A stretch of DNA of 64,000 nucleotides, taken from the NCBI GenBank assembly GCA_023362775.1, contig JALMGJ010000008.1, forward strand, positions 35,886,501-35,950,500, read 5' to 3'. The translations under genes were made by a program, and so were the position numbers. The stretch comes from Charina bottae (taxonomy: Eukaryota; Chordata; Lepidosauria; Squamata; Charinaidae). This document shows positions 1 to 12,100 of the stretch, piece by piece. The notes below the pieces were generated by a model, which did not search any database, had not been told where the DNA came from, and was given only the letters and a program-made list of their open reading frames with translations. The first letter of the stretch is position 1. Each line of letters begins with the position of its first letter.

Positions 1-1799
1 AACCCGCACCCCACCCCTCAAAGCACAAATATTTTGAAAATAATGGCAAAAGTATATTTGGGAAGGAAACTAGGTCAGTGATTGATACCATGACTAATAG
101 CCAAAAGGTATCATTCTCTCTGGTTCAAATGGACCCAAACTGTATATGGAGGTGAATGGATGAATCCAGCAATCGCCTCTTCTACTCTTAATGTTTCACT
201 ACCTTAATCCATAGAATAACAGATCTATAAATATCCATTCATTTCACAATTAAAGTTATTCAATCAGCTTTTAGGAGAGATAACTACAAAGATCCAAGAC
301 TGAATAGAGCATCAGGAGGTGAGGGTCGTGCTTTACTGCTGCACCTATACACTAGATTTCATCTCCATATATTAAAAGCCTAAAGGTCACAGGTGTGTTC
401 CAAAGAAATGAAATTTGTTTGCATTGGGGAGACAAGGATAACAAGAAAGCCTATCAGGAATCTCAGTTTGAAAGAAAACAATTAACATCTCTGTGGATAG
501 AGACCTGGCTTGAAGGATTTAGTGACAAGGGCAGAAGGGCAAAGAAAGTCATATTTAAGAGTAAGATGCAGTCTCCAGTGGGTCATTTGAATTTCATCTG
601 CCGGGTAATTTCCACGCCATTTAGCCTTATCCATAGTAGGAGTAAAGAGGACTAAACAGATTATTAAACTGACAAAGTCATACAAGGGGTGGGGAGGGAT
701 TCAGCCATGTGGGCAAGAGGCATGATAAAATTCAATGATACGCTAGGATAGGTTAGTGACAAATTGGGGATTTTAAGTATTTACAAAACGATATGGTACC
801 AGTGGAGAAAAGGGCAGTAATATATACATCTAGGATTTATGGTGTGTTGAAGATTTATCTTATAAACAGAAGACAGGATTTTAAAAAAAGAACATGGAGT
901 GGACTGAAATGGTTCTCAGTAATGATTGGGGGTACAATTGTGCTCCTATACCTCATTTTGTTTGACATTTAAAGCATCACAGATTCCTTATCAGTCAACA
1001 GTGGATGCAGGAATGATGAAAGTCTTCGTCCCTTAATTGATGCTATTAATTACTAATTTACTAAATACAGTTTTAATATATGGATTTTTAATCCGATTTT
1101 CAGCAAAGCACTCCCTTGTGGATGGTGTGCTGTGTTGGTGACAAGTAAACTATATACTTCTTTTGAAATAAGCAATGCATTAGAGGTAATTTTTTCAACA
1201 GTTTATGTTGTTTTTGCTTAAAGCAAGTGAAATTGCCTTCATTCAGGATCCTTAAAGCATCACCTATGCTTTGATTGGTTTATTAATCTCTTAGATGCAT
1301 GACACACAATTTATTAAAAAGCTCCAAAAATACACATCATGGAAATTCAGTGTTTAAATTGATAGTTTTCACAGTAATATACTTCAATTTTGTATAACTA
1401 TAAAATGCAGCATGGGTAAATAAGAACATTAAAATTTAATTTTGTTATGAGATGTAAGCCTCTTGATTATATATGGTGAAGTTCTGGAAGAATAATGTAT
1501 AATTCTGCACATAGTTTCAACTACATACTGAATTTGGCAAATGAAATTAACTTCATTTCACCAGTTTGGATCTTCCTCCTAATTCAAGGGTAGGAAAACT
1601 TCAGCCCCATTCTGCAGCTTCTAGAATTCCCCAAGATCATGCAGCTGAAATTTGGAAATAAATCACCGATTTTTCAGTAGCTTGATATTCCCCATTGGCT
1701 TTTTTAAAAAATAAGGGCAAAAACGCATGAAGTACAAAAATGCTGTCAAAAATAAGGGCAAAAAATAAAAGCAAAAGGAGGCCCATTAATCTGTGTTAT

Positions 1800-2132
1800 A
1801 AAAGGTAAAGGTTCCCCCCACACATTTGTGCAGTCGTGTCCGACTCTAGGGGCCGGTGCTCATCTCTGTTTGTTAGCCGAAGAGCCAACGTTGTCCGAAG
1901 ACGCTTCCACGGTCATGTGGCCGCATGACGCGCGCGGAACGCTGTTACCTACCCACCGAAGTGGTACCTATTCATCTACTTGCATTTGCATGCTTTCGAA
2001 TTGCTAGATTGGCAAGAGCTGGAGCTAGTGCAGGAGCTCACTCCGCACGCAGGGCTAGGGATTCGAACCTCCGAACTTGCGTTCTTCCGATCGACAAGCC
2101 TGGCGTCTTACCCGCTGAGCCACCACGCCCCT
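1800..2132 (-). mobile_element. tRNA-derived SINE with BovB-like tail (Sauria type), full length
   Basis: The tRNA-like head is at the right end: A-box region TGGCTCAGCGGGTAAG and B-box GTTCGAATCCC on the minus strand. The left end is the tail with ACCTTTACC, preceded by GTCGGACACGACT-like sequence shared with BovB LINEs. Target duplication TCTGTGTTAT (1790-1799 and 2133-2142) marks exact ends. The shared tail implies BovB supplied the retrotransposition machinery. Confidence 0.9.
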
Positions 2133-3176
2133 TCTGTGTTATGCTTAATGTCTATTTTGCCATTTTAACTTTTGTAGACCCCAACCAACCCAAAATATAC
2201 AAAAAGCAAGTCACATTTTCTGCAACCACCTCCTCGGGTGACATGAATACATTACTACTGCACTCTCTGAAGCCAACCTAAACTAAAGTTAAACCAAGAA
2301 AACAAAACAAAACCCCCACAATCCCTGGCTAGTTTGCCACCCTGGTCCTAATACGTTGAAAGTTTTTTATGATGCTATTTCATATGGCTGCAGAGAGAAT
2401 ATATGAAAGGTCTACATATAAAAGGAGCATACTGTATATCACCTGGGTCTTTTCATTCCATTGACATGGGAACAGAACCATTCAGATACAAGTTACAGAT
2501 GAATAAAATAATGGTTTCAGAAATAATCAGAAGGCAGATCAGAATCTATTAGCATATGACTAGGGCCACAAGTAATCCTCTGAAGCTTTGGGTACAACCT
2601 TCAGAGCTTTCCCAAAAATGCTATAATGTTTAATTCAACAGAAGGCAGAAAGTGTTAAACCTGAATAACTTCAATTTTTCTAATAAAAACAAAACAAAGA
2701 TCCTGCAAGCCTGAAGTCAATTTACCCTTAGCTAATATCATGTGGATATCATGAGCTATCAAAATCTAATTAACTTTGCATGTTCTCCAAAGACTCTTTA
2801 CATGCTTATAACATTCATAACATCATGGATGACACTGTTTCCTAATCTTGCCATTTCCATATGTGTGGACTTCAAACTTCAGAATTCCACAGCCAGCATG
2901 GCCATAGACGAGAATTCCGGGAGCTGAAATCTACACGCCTGAAAGTTGCCAAGGTTGGGAAACACTGAGTATGATCTCTTTGTCATTGTTCAAATAGCTG
3001 AGTTACCATCTGTTTTTTGGTAAAGTTCTTCTGCAAGAAAGGCACTGATAGACCTTTTTCCAGCATTGGAATGCAAGGTTGGGATAAATATTTCCTATCT
3101 AATTTGTCTATTGTGCAAAAATTAGAGGCACAGGAAATCTACCAAACAAGAGGTGGCAACCCTAAATGAGATTTCC

Positions 3177-3182
3177 TTTATT
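3177..3182 (-). promoter_or_regulatory. Candidate proximal poly(A) signal of MMRN1
   Basis: AATAAA on the minus strand lies about 51 bp past the MMRN1 stop. This would give a very short 3' UTR, and mammalian transcripts use a longer one, so a more distal site in 1-3170 may be the main one. The call rests on the hexamer alone. Confidence 0.3.
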
Positions 3183-3233
3183 TGGGTAGAAAGAAGTTAG
3201 AAGCAACAGGGAAGAAAATTTAGACGACAGCTT

Positions 3234-3655
3234 TTATGTACGGTACAATAAGTAGCCACTAAATGTAGTTACAGGTGGATATTTTGCTGGGATGGAGCCC
3301 TTCACCAGCCTGAGCCAGACTTCTTGTCCATAGTTCAGTTCCAATAAAGCATCTCCAGTAACTACTCTAGTGACATATTTGTCATCACTTCCATTTTCAG
3401 ATCGGAAAGCTAGCTTGTCTGTTCCATCGACCACAAGATAGCCAGAGATGAATGGGCTGCTTGATTCAATGTTATATTCAAAGACATATACTCCCAAGTA
3501 TGGTACGCGGAACCTTCCATTTGCTGGGACATAAGAGGACCCATAGTTGACATCCAGATTGTTAAACCGAATAGGACCGGGTGTGTTCATCCCATAGGTG
3601 TGTGAAGCAAAAAAGGCTATCATTGGTGCATATCTGTAAGATCCTTTTGAGAAAT
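3234..3655 (-). CDS. MMRN1: MMRN1 terminal exon: C1q domain and stop
   Basis: The 422-nt terminal coding exon has acceptor TTTGCAG and stop TAA at 3236-3234. It encodes FSKGSYRYAPMIAFFASHTY, then NNLDVNYG, VPYLGVYVFEY, GDALLELNYGQEVWLRL and the terminal FSGYLLYRT. These are the beta-strand motifs of a globular C1q domain, ending where the family ends. C1q heads trimerise and cap the coiled-coil rod. The frame runs further upstream of 3655, but that sequence is intronic: the acceptor AG and phase fit 3655 exactly and the homology stops there. A possible poly(A) signal lies about 50 bp downstream of the stop. Confidence 0.96.
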
Positions 3656-6054
3656 CTGCAAAACAAAAACAATAAAAAAATATGGTCAGAATGTAAAAAA
3701 CTGGGTAGAGCTTTTGAACAGAACAAGACATGATGGCAGACTTGAACCCACAATTGCAAAGTCCAAAATCAAAGAGAGAGGATACTTCGAAGCTGCAATG
3801 AGGCTGCGCTGAGAACGGTTGTTAGTTTTAGAACTCTTTCTGAAGATCATCCTTGATGTGATGCCGTTCTTACAATAATCACCTGCATGAGTGCTTTTTA
3901 AAGAGAATTGCAGGCATACAGGCATGTTTCAGGTTGACAGGGAGCTTTAGCCCTTTTCTGTAGTCCCAATCTTCATCAGTGTGCCTTACCTTCATCTGCT
4001 ATTACACTCATAAAAAAGGCTCCCGATGGAAGATTTTTTATTCTTTTTGTTAAAATTTTAAAGCTCACACTACAGGATCATCTTTCTCTGGTTGTTTCTA
4101 CCCATTCAGTAAGATCTGGCAGGCTTGGCATACAGGTAGTCCTCACTTAACAACCGCAATTGGGACCAGAATTTCAGTTGCTAAGCGATGTGTTCATTAA
4201 GCGAGGTATCATGTGACCAGACCCGATTTTATGACCATGTTTACCATGGTTGTTAAGCGAATCCATGGTCCCCTATTGATTTGGCTTGTTGGAAGCTGGC
4301 TGGGAAGGTTGCAAATCACGATCATGTGATCGCAGGATGCTGCAATCAGTCGTAAATGCAAGCCAGTTGCCAAGCGCCCAAATCATGATCATGTGACCAC
4401 GGGGGTGGTGCAATGGTCATAACTTTGAGGACGGGTCATAAGTAACTTTTTTAGCCCCATCATATCTCTGCACTGTCATTAAACAAATGGCCATTAAGCG
4501 AGGACTACCTGTACTTCAGATCTCATCAGTGAAGCAGTACAGGTCATTAGATACAGGCCTTCTCTGTGGCCTCTCCTGCACACTGGAGAACCATCCCCCC
4601 TGAATTCCATATGAACCCCACCCTAACCCTAACCCTAACCCCACCTTGTTTGTGTTTGGAAAGCCTCAAAGACTTGGCTTTGTCAGAAGACCATGGGTGG
4701 TTTGTGACCATTTCCTTGTCGGTTTCCTATCTGAACTGTCTCCATCCATGCTATTTTTGTTTTTGTTTTTAAAAAATCAATTGGAAATTGTATGCTTAGT
4801 GTTACCATCTAGCCTAGTTCTTGATTAAAGCTGGGGACAATTGCATTCCAAAATTCTTCACCAAATGTATGGAGAAAAACTGGGAGGATAATTTTTCAAT
4901 GGGGCAAGGAGAATGAAAAGCATGAGAAATCAAGTTGGCTGAAGGCTAGTGATTGTACAATAAAAGGCACAGACACACACCTTTTCATGCACAGACACAC
5001 ACCTTTTGGCTTACAATTAAATTAGGGCAAGAACACCACACTCCTTCCATGACAATTTCTCTGAAATTTACAGCTTTTTTGAAAGAGTTTCAAAAACAAA
5101 TTCTCTTTCATCAAATTACATGAGGGTAATATGGGAAAAATGCAGGAGAATATCTCTGCCCAGTAATATTCTCTATCATCCTTCCTTTCTTTCTCCACAT
5201 TGTCACTTTGCTGCAATTTTCCCCACCTCCCCAGAAAGTAGTAGCCAGTGGGGAGAAGCAAGAGAGGAGAAATCAGCATAATGCTGTCATGTCACAGAAT
5301 AAGTTTAATGAGAAAGGAGTGCAAGGAGATCTGTACTCGGAGATGCTATTTTCAGCCTGCGCCCTCTAAGCCTGCCATAACAACCCAGCCTGCCTTTTGT
5401 TGTCTTCTCCTCATGCGGAATTGCTGGTTTAAATGGGATCAGCTTCATAGAGCAGACACAGGTAGAGTTATAAACTTTCCCCCAGGCCTCCTGTCAAATT
5501 CTCAAGAACTAGAGTAAAAAACAAAAATGAATTCTTAAATTGTAGAGAAAGCAATTTTCTTCACAATTAATGCCAAATGCACCATAAAAAAGTGTTTGTG
5601 TTTGTATGTGTGTGTGTTTGTGTGTATGTATTGGACAGGCAGGTACTGGCCAATCAACCAGACATTGTGGTAGTAGACAAGGACCAGAAGACAGGTGATA
5701 AAAGGTGATAGATATAGCGGTGCTAAGTGACAGAAACATCAGGAAGAAGGAGTATGAGAAGCTGGAGAAGTACCAGGGCCTGAAAGAGGAACTAGAGAGG
5801 ATGTGGAAAGTGAAGGCCAAAGTGGTCCCAGTGGTGGTAGGAGCACTCGGGGCTGTGACTCCCAAGCTGGGAGAGTGGTTCCAAGAGATCCCAGGAACAA
5901 CATCAGAGCTCTCTGTCCAGAAGAGTGCAGTGCTGGGAACAGCTAAGATACTGCGCAGAACCCTCAAACTGCCAGGCCTCTGGTGGAGGACCTGAGGTTG
6001 AGGAAGACACACACCACCCATAGGGGTGAGAAGGGAATTTTTATGTACACACAA

Positions 6055-6114
<60 letters not shown>

Positions 6115-9100
6115 AACCAGGTAGAAAATTTCAGTCCTGTGCTGCTTTATTGGGGGGGGGGGGGGGGAGGGGAGGCAGGGGGAGAACTATTATCATGATT
6201 TCTTTCCTCCAATGTTTGTATCATGCACTTTTACAGAAGTAACAAGTTTGCATGTGCTGCCCAGCCCAAAATTTCCTCACAATATGCCAACTATATTTGA
6301 GATATTTGTGATGATGATGATGATGATGATGAAGAAGAAGAAGAAAAAGAAAAAGAAAAAGAGAGGAGGAGGGGGAGGGGGAGGGGGAGGAGGATAAACA
6401 AATGCTTCCATCAATATAAATATGACTGAAATTAGTACATTTCTTTTTATGGCCAGAGTCTCTGTGACTGTTGCTGTCTATTTGGATGGAAGAACATCTA
6501 ATCAGATACAAATTCCTTCTGATTTTTACAAATACTGCAATGTGTTAAGGGGCTTCCCACAAATTACAGTTGAAAGGCATGACTAAAATGTAAGGTGTGA
6601 GTATGATATATATCAAGCAAAATACGCATCAGATTTTTATTCTCTGACAGGTATAATTGCACAGGCCAGCTGCTGGCCTGTGGTTTTGTTGGGCAGCTGC
6701 TAGGATCCCAAACTAGAAAATGCCTCTACCAATGCCTACTTAAACAGTATTTTTCACTGGATGTTTGTGAGCAGAAGAAACCAACAATGACCTAAGTGAG
6801 AGAAGCTCCAGCTAAGGTCTGAAGCATTGGAGTGATTCCCAGAGCCCTCCAAATGTTGCCATCAAATTTTAATTTTTAAACTGATGGGAGGGAAAATTAC
6901 TTAGTTCATCATATTAAATATATTAAAATTTAATTACACATATCTGTAAATGAAAGCAGCATTTTATTTGTCCTGGCTGTACCCATTATTTTTGGCATGT
7001 GACCCTGGACATATCACTCAAAGCCAAGGGTGACCCTTGGCCCAAATAAAATTGGATACTTCTGCCCTAAAAGCAGTGCTGCATCCAAAGCATTGCGACC
7101 AATTAGAACAGTTGATCTGTTCTTTTAGAAAAGTGTTTCTCAACCTTGGCAAGTTTAAGAGGTGTGTACTTCCACTCCCAGAATTTAAGCTGGCTGGGGA
7201 ATTCTAGGAGTGAAAGTCCACACCTCTTAAACTTGCCTAGGTTGAGAAACACTGCCTTAGAATGTTGCTGTCTCCTTTCTGGCTGCCAGAAAGCTTGTCT
7301 GGAGGATCCACCAAGGAAAGAGGAGCTTTCCTGAAGCTCCCTCACTCTGGAGCTTCTGTAGAGTTACCATCTCAGCTGTGAGCAATGCATGAAACCACCT
7401 AAATGTTTTGGGGACATGGACAAGAAAAAGGACCAACAATGCAGTCCTATACACAATGCTTGGATCGGAGGTGCCCAACCTGAGAGTCCAGGCTAAATGT
7501 AGAGCTTTTTTTTTAAGGAAATCTAAATGTAAACTAAACTAAAATTTATTTTTGTCCTGGCCTTTTCTACCAGGCTTGAGTGAGCCAGCTTTGATTTGTT
7601 TCATGAAGGAGAGCAATTGGCTTCCACAAAGGGCTTCATACCACCTCACATCCTCCTCTTGCCCTCTCTGGCACTTGCAAAAGCCAGAAAGTGCTTCCAA
7701 GAACTAACTGGAAACACCAGAGTGTCTTTTGCCAAGGCCCAGAAGTCTCTTCCAGCTATTGAAAGAGGAAATCTGTGGAAGACTGCAAATCAAACAATGC
7801 AGGAGGGATCTTTGTTACTTCATGAAACAAGTTTGTGGAACAGTTTTGCTCAAATGTTCCTCAATGAGAAGTTCCTTTTCAAGATCTGCAGAGTTCTACT
7901 ATCTACTGTTTGAATTGTGGGACTCTGCATCCTCTAAATGCCAAATGCTGTCCACGCTCTGAAAAACAGTTGGAAGCTTCTGGCTTTGAAGTAAGCCCCA
8001 TTCATTTTAATAAGATTTATATCCACAGATATAAAATCATAGGACTTAAAGAGATTCTAAAGCCTTTCTTTGGTCCCACCTTGCCCACCTTCAAGCGCTG
8101 ATTAAAAATCAGGCTCTTGCCACAGGCTTTGGGTTAAGACAGATAAAATAAACTGGAAAAGGATGTGGAAACGTGGTTTTGTTCCCTTGAACTTATATTG
8201 TTTTTGTGTGTGTCTGTGTGTTGAAATTATTCTTTTAATTTTGTGAAGCTACCCAGAGTTGTTTGAAATTGGGCAGCCTAGAAATTAATTAATTCACTAA
8301 CTAACTGACTAACTAACTAACTAACTAACTTTATTTTCATAATCTGGTAATCCCCAGATGAGTGAAACTGCTATTCCTATACTGATTGAGACATTCTGGG
8401 CATTGTAGTTCATCCCAAATGAAGGACATGGTTTGAAAGTTAAGCAACCCACAACAGTACCATCCCTGTTTCCAACATGCTACTGCGACAATGTATTCTA
8501 GCACCAATATGCATGGCATATTAAATATGCATGGCCTGCCTATGTTTGTACTATCATCTATGCTTTAGTTAACCATATGATCAATGTCTGGGTTCAGATG
8601 ACATAGGACCATAAACATTGCTGAGTTGATACCGCACACTAAGTTGTGGTTCGTTGTGTCGTATGAATAGAACTAAGGATTTTTAGAAGAACATGTATCC
8701 ACTGAAACAAACAAACAAAAACCCATGAAGTGTCCAGAACCTTTACATACTGACACTGCTGAATTTTTTTCTCTGAATGCAGAAAAGTCAAGGATAGAAA
8801 TGTTTTCCTTTCTTTGTTTGGCTGTTATTCCATCTTTCCTCCACAAACCCAAAACAGTTTTTTTCCCCCAATGTTAACCCCCCAGCAACCATCTTGTGAG
8901 ATGATTTAGGCTGAGAGAGAGAAAGACTGGCTGAGTACCAGAGTCACTGAGTGAGCTTTCGTGGCTGAAGGTTGATATGATCTTGGGTCTCCTGGGTCTA
9001 GAATCTTAATCTGTGGTTCATGTCAGGGAGTTGTAAATGTTTCTGAGGGGGGCCACCAGTTTTGGCCTGAACATGATGGTTGGGAGGCCAGGAAGTGAAG

Positions 9101-12100
9101 GGCTTGCAAGGCTCTGACTCCCAGGAAGGCAAAGGCCTGAACTACAGGTGACACATGGCCAATGGGGAGGAGAGGTATAGCATAGCCCAGCCTGTTTCCC
9201 ATTCACCCCGGAAACGTTATTCTAGATGGGAAATGAACGGGGGTGGTGGTGGGAGGGAGAGGTGATTACTTGACACATTCAGCCCAAACCAAATCATCTG
9301 CAGGGGACCTTGGGATATTGTGTGAATGCAAAATCAGTTCTTCTTGCTCTGGGTGGCCAGAGCAAGGTAGCCCTTCCTAAGACTCCTGAGGAAGGAAGGA
9401 GAGAAGGAGAGGAGAGGTCCAGGACCCAGCCTGGGCAGGGGCACCTCCTCAGATCCGGGAGGAGAGCACCGTGCCGAACTCACCAGTGCGGTGGCTATTA
9501 GAAAAACACAATTACTTAGCTGTGCATTCAATTTCCTAATGATGCAAGTTCATAGCTTTAGTAACAAAAATTGCTATCCTGTTCTCATTTATCTATTTAT
9601 GACTGGACTGCTTGGCTCAATGCCATCTTGTTCAATCTATCACAGACCTGCTAGTTATTTATTAAATTTTATATGTTTTGAGGTGAGGCTGGTTAGAAGA
9701 CTGTAGGCGCTCATTGGACAATAAAGGTCTTGGCCATTGGGGAGTTTCTCTTGTTCTCCTCTCTTCAATCTCTGGCCTATAGCTAGAGAAGTAGGAAACA
9801 GGCGTGTTATATCTTGGATGTGCTCACCTATGGCTGCAGCATTTTCCTCCATCATCTTGGCACTGCAGTTGGCTCCTCCAAAAGGATAGCGGCAAGCACA
9901 GACAAAGCCCTTCCTTTCGTTGACACAGGTCCCTCCATTTTGACATGGGGAGCTACTGCAGCTCAGATAATCCCCTGGATTGAAAAGAAAAAAGCATGAA
10001 TGGCCAGAGTTATCCCCCACAGCAGAAAGTAGCACCCAACATTAAAGTTGTTTTATTTTTAGTCTCTGGTTTCTCTCACCCCTTCACCAACTGGATAGGG
10101 ATGAATCACTCCATCAATTTATTTTCAATCCAGGTCAGCTTCCTATATGTTGAGTCCAACCGTTTGCATACTTTATGTCTCAGTTTTCTAGTATATACTG
10201 TTATATGCAGTTTTGCCCAACAAATGCGCATGCATTTTCCCTAATACTCAAGTTTAGAGTATAGACATCCATATGAAAATGTAAGAATCCACTGTAAAAG
10301 TTAACAACTCCCAGTCATATATCCATAGTCACTTGAAAGGAACACTACCCTGAATTTTAGACAACCCTCTTCACCCTCAAAGATGATACAGAAAAAAAAA
10401 TCGTCTCCTTCAAATTGTCATATCCTCAGGAAATCTAAGATGGTGCTTACATTTTAAAGATAAATTACTGGGTTGGTGCTGGGGAACCTAGTCTACACAA
10501 TATTTGTCTGGAAAGTGCAAATTAGGTCAGTTCACTTAAACCTGAGAAATGATCAGAATTCTTCCCTACCATTCCTAGTTAAGAATGATAAAAGAAGAAA
10601 GGCAGCCAACATTATTTATTTGCATATAAATTATGCTGTTTTCCAGCCTAGTGTATTTGTTCTCCCTAATGTTATTTGCCATTGGGGAATTTCATCAGAC
10701 ATTCTTTGCTGGCGTAGATGGCATTGGGACTCAACTGGCTAATCAGTCATCATTTCTGCCAATCTAAAGTGAAAGGGGTGCACTCTGCCCGGCTCTGCAT
10801 GCCTGGATGTGCTGTCAAGTAACATTTCATTCATCAATAAAATACCTCTTAGTGCCTTACAATTCAGTTCCCATTTTACAGATGGGAACCTGAGCTGCAT
10901 GATTTCCCTAGGATATGGGATTGGAACTAAACTGGCTGTTCTGAAGGTTGACTTACAGCGTAAGCATAATGGAGGCCTGCTCTTTTATCATGAAAATAGA
11001 CACTTTTGGTGAACATCTCACTAGAGAATAATGTTTGCGCTTGGCCAATATTTTGGTTTATTTTGAATTAATGGCATATTTAAATCATCTCCTTAAAACT
11101 GTGGTGGACCATCGTATAGCAGACTGCACGCAACCTATGAAACACTGTCACACTGGGGAATATTAATGGTTACATTTATAAACCACCTTCTTCCAAAAAG
11201 TCTCAGGGTAGTATACATGGGTTTCCATCTCAGCTTATTTCCCCACAACATGCCTATGCAAAGGTTATGCTGAGAAAGCAACTAAATTAAGTTATTAGTG
11301 AGCAAAAGGACTGAGGACGGATTTGAATCCAGGCCTCTGTGACCTTAGCCTGGCACTGTAATCACTACACCACTATACAATGCCTTCTTGGCTTTTAAAG
11401 CAGGGCAAGTTACTGCAAAGACATTCAATACAGCAGACCAAGTGTAGCCTTTAGCAATACAACAAGCAGTATTTGGGTGGTAAGAGAGCAGGTGTATTAT
11501 ATAAACATGTCTCTGTTTTCATGTGGGAAATACCAGGTGGGCAGCTGTGCATTAACAATGTTAATACTAATGAAACAGAACAAGCACCTGAAGGCATTTT
11601 GAATATTCTACAAGACACCACATGGCTTTTCATATATAGGGATATGCAAAAGAATAAACTCAGCCTATAAGTACAACAAAATCACGGCACGTAGCTGTTC
11701 TCAGCTCCATTATAGACTGCAGGGAGAGGCTGCCACCAAAGTTAAAATACCTTTCATATAGAAAGCTGTCTTCACAAGGAGAAAGGTCCAGCCTATCATT
11801 TTACTTGACCTACTATATCTTGACGGCTTTTCATGAACCAGCACTATAATAAATCGCCAGTAGTTAGCAGCCATTCCACCTGGCCAATGCAATGAGAAAG
11901 GTCAGTGTATGGGCCACTCCCTCCGCTTGGTTGAGACCAACATCTCTTTGACTCTCCTTTTTAAGAACTGCCTTCTTTACAGTCAATTTCCCACCTATAT
12001 CCCTGGGAATTTAGGCAATCTGAATTTACTTGTTTCCTCTCCCTCTGCATAGTCCTTCTACTTTCTCATCATAAGTGCAAGGGTAGAACCTGGATCATTT

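Larger units (their letters stand above)
1..3233. other. 3' flank / 3' UTR of MMRN1
   Basis: No gene is visible apart from the possible MMRN1 3' UTR next to the stop. The stretch holds a complete SINE at 1800-2132 and a degenerate half of a hAT-type hairpin near 2861-2966. The rest is AT-rich sequence with short chance open frames only. Confidence 0.7.
3656..9827 (-). other. MMRN1 intron between EGF and C1q exons
   Basis: Bounded by donor GTGAGC and acceptor TTTGCAG. It holds a pogo/Tigger-like MITE (4133-4511), a short telomere-like tract (4621-4640), a LINE-type endonuclease-like fragment (5640-5995), several microsatellites (6063-6393), a hAT hairpin (7131-7254), an L2-like 3' end (8075-8335) and a MIR-like relic (8840-9005). 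No other exon is supported. Confidence 0.8.

Noticed and set aside
3656..3731. C1q exon extending to an upstream ATG with a hydrophobic signal-like stretch
   Set aside because: The hydrophobic run is intronic: acceptor TTTGCAG and phase place the exon start at 3655, where the multimerin homology begins.
5509..6060. 183-codon open frame on the minus strand
   Set aside because: Antisense to the LINE fragment at 5640-5995 and partly microsatellite; no recognisable protein.
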